From Prostheceraeus crozeri (Eukaryota > Platyhelminthes > Polycladida > Euryleptidae): a DNA stretch of 64,000 bases. The notes under the pieces are model-generated. The model was not told the DNA's origin. It saw only the letters and a list, made by a program, of their open reading frames with translations, and searched no databases. Position numbers and translations under genes: made by a program. Shown here in pieces: positions 61,135-64,000 of this stretch. Positions within the stretch are counted from its first letter, which is position 1. Every line of letters begins with the position of its first letter. Where the stretch lies: contig CAJQUW010001113.1 in the NCBI GenBank assembly GCA_907163375.1, forward strand, positions 409,501 through 473,500, given 5' to 3'.

Positions 61135-61900
61135 CTAAATAAACAACCTGAATTTGTAAAATAATTCACCTAAAAAACTTAAAATTCACCTATAAAAAAT
61201 TTAAATCCCTCTTTGAATAATCGGGAAGAGTTTATTGACTACACTATGTTCTTGATATAGCCTGCATGCCCTTTAATTTCCCTTTTGCACCTCCAAACTT
61301 GTATTTTTGACTTTTATTTCTTTACACGTGATCTTTCAGCTATCGAATGTCTTGCACTACTACTGTTCCAGATGACGAACATTTCACTCTGCGACTTGAT
61401 AGTTGGTGCTAGAGTTATGATCATGTTCTTCAGATATCGATGTCATGATGTACTGCGTGTCAGGGTCACATTTTACTTAAGTCGCCTGAGGAAGCAGCAG
61501 GTCTGCGATACGTCGCGATTACACCACTAATTTGGCAGATTGGTTTTCATTTAAAAATTCGTGGATAACTTATGCGTCTGCCTCAACACGCCGTATCCGC
61601 TATTTCATTAAAAAACATAAAATGACTAAAATTTTCACCCCAAGAAGTTGGTGTCTATTGATTACATTTTGTAAAGTCTTCAGAGGGAGACGGACATGCC
61701 ACTTAACGGAAATATGCACCATAAGAGTGTTTCTTAATTGCAGCTTGGTATGAGTCCTTTGTTACTTTGATTAATAGTGGCGAACAGACATTACCAGCGA
61801 AGGTTTGACCGTTGCTCAAGCACTCCATCTCCTGCTACGAAATAGTCCATTAATCAAGGGGCCTCCATGCCTGAAACGCTTCAAGATCACCGAAGTCAGG
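61135..61900. other. No gene recognised
   Basis: Two plus frames (61285-61530, 61532-61753) without known domains. The start of the mariner relic may lie here but is not recognisable. Confidence 0.4.
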
Positions 61901-61904
61901 ACGT

Positions 61905-63299
61905 CAGATAAAGAAACCAGAGTAGAACTTTGTCAGCCACCTCACAACATCAACAAGAAGAGCATCGCGTGAGCTCGGTATTTCAAAGTCAGCTGTGCAG
62001 AGGATTGTCCATCAAGCAACATGTGTCCCTAAAAAGGGCAACTGCACGACTTGACGGCGGAGGATCATCAAGAACGCAAACAATTTGCGGAGGACTGGTC
62101 AGAGCTGTGATTGTGTTTTTGCGTTATGTTATCAGCTGCTGCTATTAGAAGTGCTTCAGCTTTTTCTCACCAGGCTTTAGATGCACACATTCAACGATTC
62201 GCTGGCCATCTAGGATACCTCCCATGGGTTGTTGGTTTTGGGGAGATTTGAAGCGGCGAGTCTACACCGGCAGTCGATTTCAGTCAATAAAGGATCTTAA
62301 AGAAAAGATTCGACCTTCTGTTTGTAGACTACTGATGTACAGGGTGTTCAGCTAAGAACGCCGGATTTAATTTAGTTGCTATTTCCACAGTATTGATGAT
62401 ATCTCATTAATTCAATGACTAAAGTATCTACAACACTATGCCATTTCAGTATGCACAATCACTTTAAAAGGAAAACAATTTATTGTAGTAAAAAAACAAA
62501 TTTAGTTATGAAAAACCACCTCGGCAGTCACTACAAACACGTATTCTTTGAAGGACACGGAGCCGGTCTTATCGTCGACTCATCTGGGGGGGGGGCATTT
62601 CTTCTCCCGAACAGACTCCTCAGCTTGCGAGTTGTAACTGCAAAACATTCCCCATGCTTGTAGTGCATTTTGACAATCTGGATTCTTTGATCAGTTGAAT
62701 ACATGCTTGCTTCCAATGTAATCACAATGACACAAATGGCAAGTATCATGACTGCGCCAAGTGCTTTATTACCATCATGAGTAAAACTCGCTCAATACCA
62801 CTTTCAGCATCGAATTCATGAAAAAGTCACAGTGGATAATGAAATGGCATATTGTTGCAGATATTCTAGACGTTAAATTTATAAGATATCTTTAGTATTG
62901 TGTTTATGACAATTAAATTAAATCCGGCGTCCTTAGCTGAACACCCTATATTAATAAAGTCAGCTGTAGCGACGTTTCGCAGCAGACTAGATCGTTTTTG
63001 TGAAAATGAGAGAGTTCATATCGAATAATGATCACCATGAATAATTTTGGATGATAGCATTATTGCTAAATCAATTAAAGTTTTCTTTTCAATGCTTTGC
63101 TTCCTTTGATTTCCTTTGATGGGAAATTATAGCGAAACGATCTACTATCACATAAAACAAGTCACATTAAGAAAAATGGGACTTCTTTCACTTTAAAATG
63201 ACATTTCATTTAATGCAAGAGGTGAGTCTAACTCGAGTTAAATGGATTTGAAAATACCAAATAATAGATTTGAAAATACTATATCTGGGCCACCCTGTA
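61905..63299 (+). pseudogene. Mariner-type transposase relic with a right terminal repeat
   Basis: Plus-strand matches in several frames. RRASRELGISKSAVQRI (from about 61958) is the second helix-turn-helix of mariner transposases carrying a DUF4817-type N-terminus. LHDLTAEDHQERKQFAEDW follows near 62042-62100. WPSRIPPMGCWFWGDLKRRV (about 62203-62265) is the block around the third catalytic acid, followed by FQSIKDLKEKIR. FRSRLDRFCENERVHIE and a stop at about 63026 match the C-terminus. The middle of the DDE core is deleted. A terminal repeat ATCTGGGCCACCCTGTA ends at about 63299. The gene is broken by frame changes, the core deletion and an inserted element (62340-62948). No left end found. 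Confidence 0.8.
62340..62948 (-). mobile_element. Mariner-type deletion derivative nested in the mariner relic
   Basis: Ends CAGGGTGTTCAGCTAAG and its complement, an inverted repeat of about 35 bp with few mismatches, are flanked by TA (62338-62339, 62949-62950). A minus frame (62749-62531) carries STDQRIQIVKMHYKHGE and TRKLRSLFGRRNAPP, the DUF4817-type first helix-turn-helix of a mariner transposase. It then runs into unrelated sequence, so the element kept the N-terminus and lost the rest. A G9 run lies at 62587-62595. It sits inside the C-terminal coding part of the older relic. Confidence 0.88.
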
Positions 63300-63748
63300 G
63301 TGACTGCAGGATTCAAATTGGTACATCGATTGCCTGGACTGACTACCTCAAGAGAATCATTATCCAGCAGTCAGCCACTTCTGCAAAGAGAGATAGAAGA
63401 AAGGTGAGAGAACAAAGACATACCTTCGCTAATTGCTTGTACAGTGAAGATGTTTTTTTGACTCGAATGGTGTTTTGAATTTTAGTTCACACAGTTGACC
63501 AGTCGACAGGAGATCATTTTATCATGAAAAGCAAGTTAGAAATCGATAGTCGATAGTTTCTTAAGAATTAAAAGTGAAAAATCAGACGGGCCTTCGGCGT
63601 CCAGTGATGGTAGCAGACGGGATGCAACTGTGTGAAGTATCTATTCGAAGATGTGAGTTATGTTAAGAAGTGTGTTGACGGTTTGCATGATTATCGAATT
63701 GTAAAGAGAGATTGCAGTCTGGAAGTTCGTGTTTCCTGTTGATGATGT
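63300..63748. other. No gene recognised
   Basis: Spacer between the mariner relic and the GIY-YIG frame. A 78-codon plus frame starting at 63242 overlaps the mariner end and has no known domain. Confidence 0.45.
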
Positions 63749-64000
63749 TTAAGCTGTGTTATTGCTTTGGCCTCTGCTATTGTTGTGTCTAGAGTGTTGT
63801 GGCAGCTTGCGAAGGAGACCGACCTGAAAGTTATCGAAGCCGCCTATCCCCCAATGCCTATCTCGCAAATGGTTATAAAGGGTACTACTATTGCTATTAT
63901 AATCAATGGCCTTATCATGCTCTTGGTGCCTAGTTTTCAACATGCGGGCAGTTTTTCCAATATAAAATTCTCCGCATTGAACACGCGTATATTGATAAAC
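63749..64000 (-). CDS. GIY-YIG nuclease end of a Penelope-like retroelement, cut by the window edge
   Basis: The minus frame is open from the window edge (64000) to a stop at 63749. It reads VYQYTRVQCGEFYIGKTARM near its start and LKTRHQEHDKAI next, then a Leu/His segment (LYNHLRDRHWGIG). These are the GIY-YIG motifs: Y-x-Y, Cys-x-x-x-Tyr-Ile-Gly, Arg and the Glu-His pair. No stop interrupts the visible part, so the element could be intact beyond the window. The upstream reverse transcriptase would lie past 64000. Confidence 0.85.
   Translation of the reverse strand, partial: VYQYTRVQCGEFYIGKTARMLKTRHQEHDKAIDYNSNSSTLYNHLRDRHWGIGGFDNFQVGLLRKLPQHSRHNNSRGQSNNTA

Overview
This window looks like gene-poor, AT-rich (roughly two thirds A+T by eye) nuclear DNA of an animal, probably an invertebrate. 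I cannot name the species. The evidence is the mixture of repeat families: short piggyBac-, hAT-, Harbinger- and mariner-type DNA transposons with clear target-site duplications, tRNA-derived SINEs, long foldback elements, a tyrosine-recombinase (Crypton/DUF3504) relic, GIY-YIG nuclease ends of Penelope-like retroelements, a non-LTR reverse transcriptase fragment, and long CT/CA microsatellites. I found no exon of a host gene that I can recognise, no rRNA, no intact tRNA gene and no CRISPR. Nearly all short open frames are chance frames in AT-rich DNA or lie inside repeats. The longest unexplained one is a 167-codon orphan at 31.6-32.1 kb.

Layout. 0-14 kb: a 0.9 kb foldback element with TA flanks (2751-3644) beside a CT/CA microsatellite; two copies (5081, 10048) of a ~0.5 kb hAT-like element with CACAGAATTAGA ends; two hairpins; a 255 bp hAT-like element (12243); and a rearranged tRNA-headed SINE (12652). 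14-21 kb: a 159 bp Harbinger-type element, the first of three ~0.95 kb piggyBac-type elements (15047), and two tRNA-derived SINEs. 21.3-25.5 kb: a long foldback element whose right arm is split by a ~1.8 kb insertion carrying the degraded Crypton-type recombinase. 26-36 kb: a SINE head, a seven-unit tandem array of an 82 bp tRNA-like sequence (28355-28900), the second piggyBac element, a hAT-like element inserted into a copy of itself (32492-33274), another copy at 34571, and a 0.7 kb foldback (35335). 36-54 kb: short tandem repeats, a SINE carrying a 57 bp hAT-like micro-element, two further terminal-inverted-repeat elements (41015, 44185) and a LINE fragment (49219). 54.7-64 kb: the third piggyBac element, a possible hAT element (56529), three different GIY-YIG nuclease ends (one split by a foldback), and a mariner relic split by a second, smaller mariner element.

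The pieces do not form a pathway. They record repeated insertion of elements into elements, and the nesting gives relative ages. The most unusual structures are the tandem tRNA-like array with exact 82 bp spacing, the foldback/Crypton composite, and the inverted modular arrangements of the same tRNA-headed SINE.
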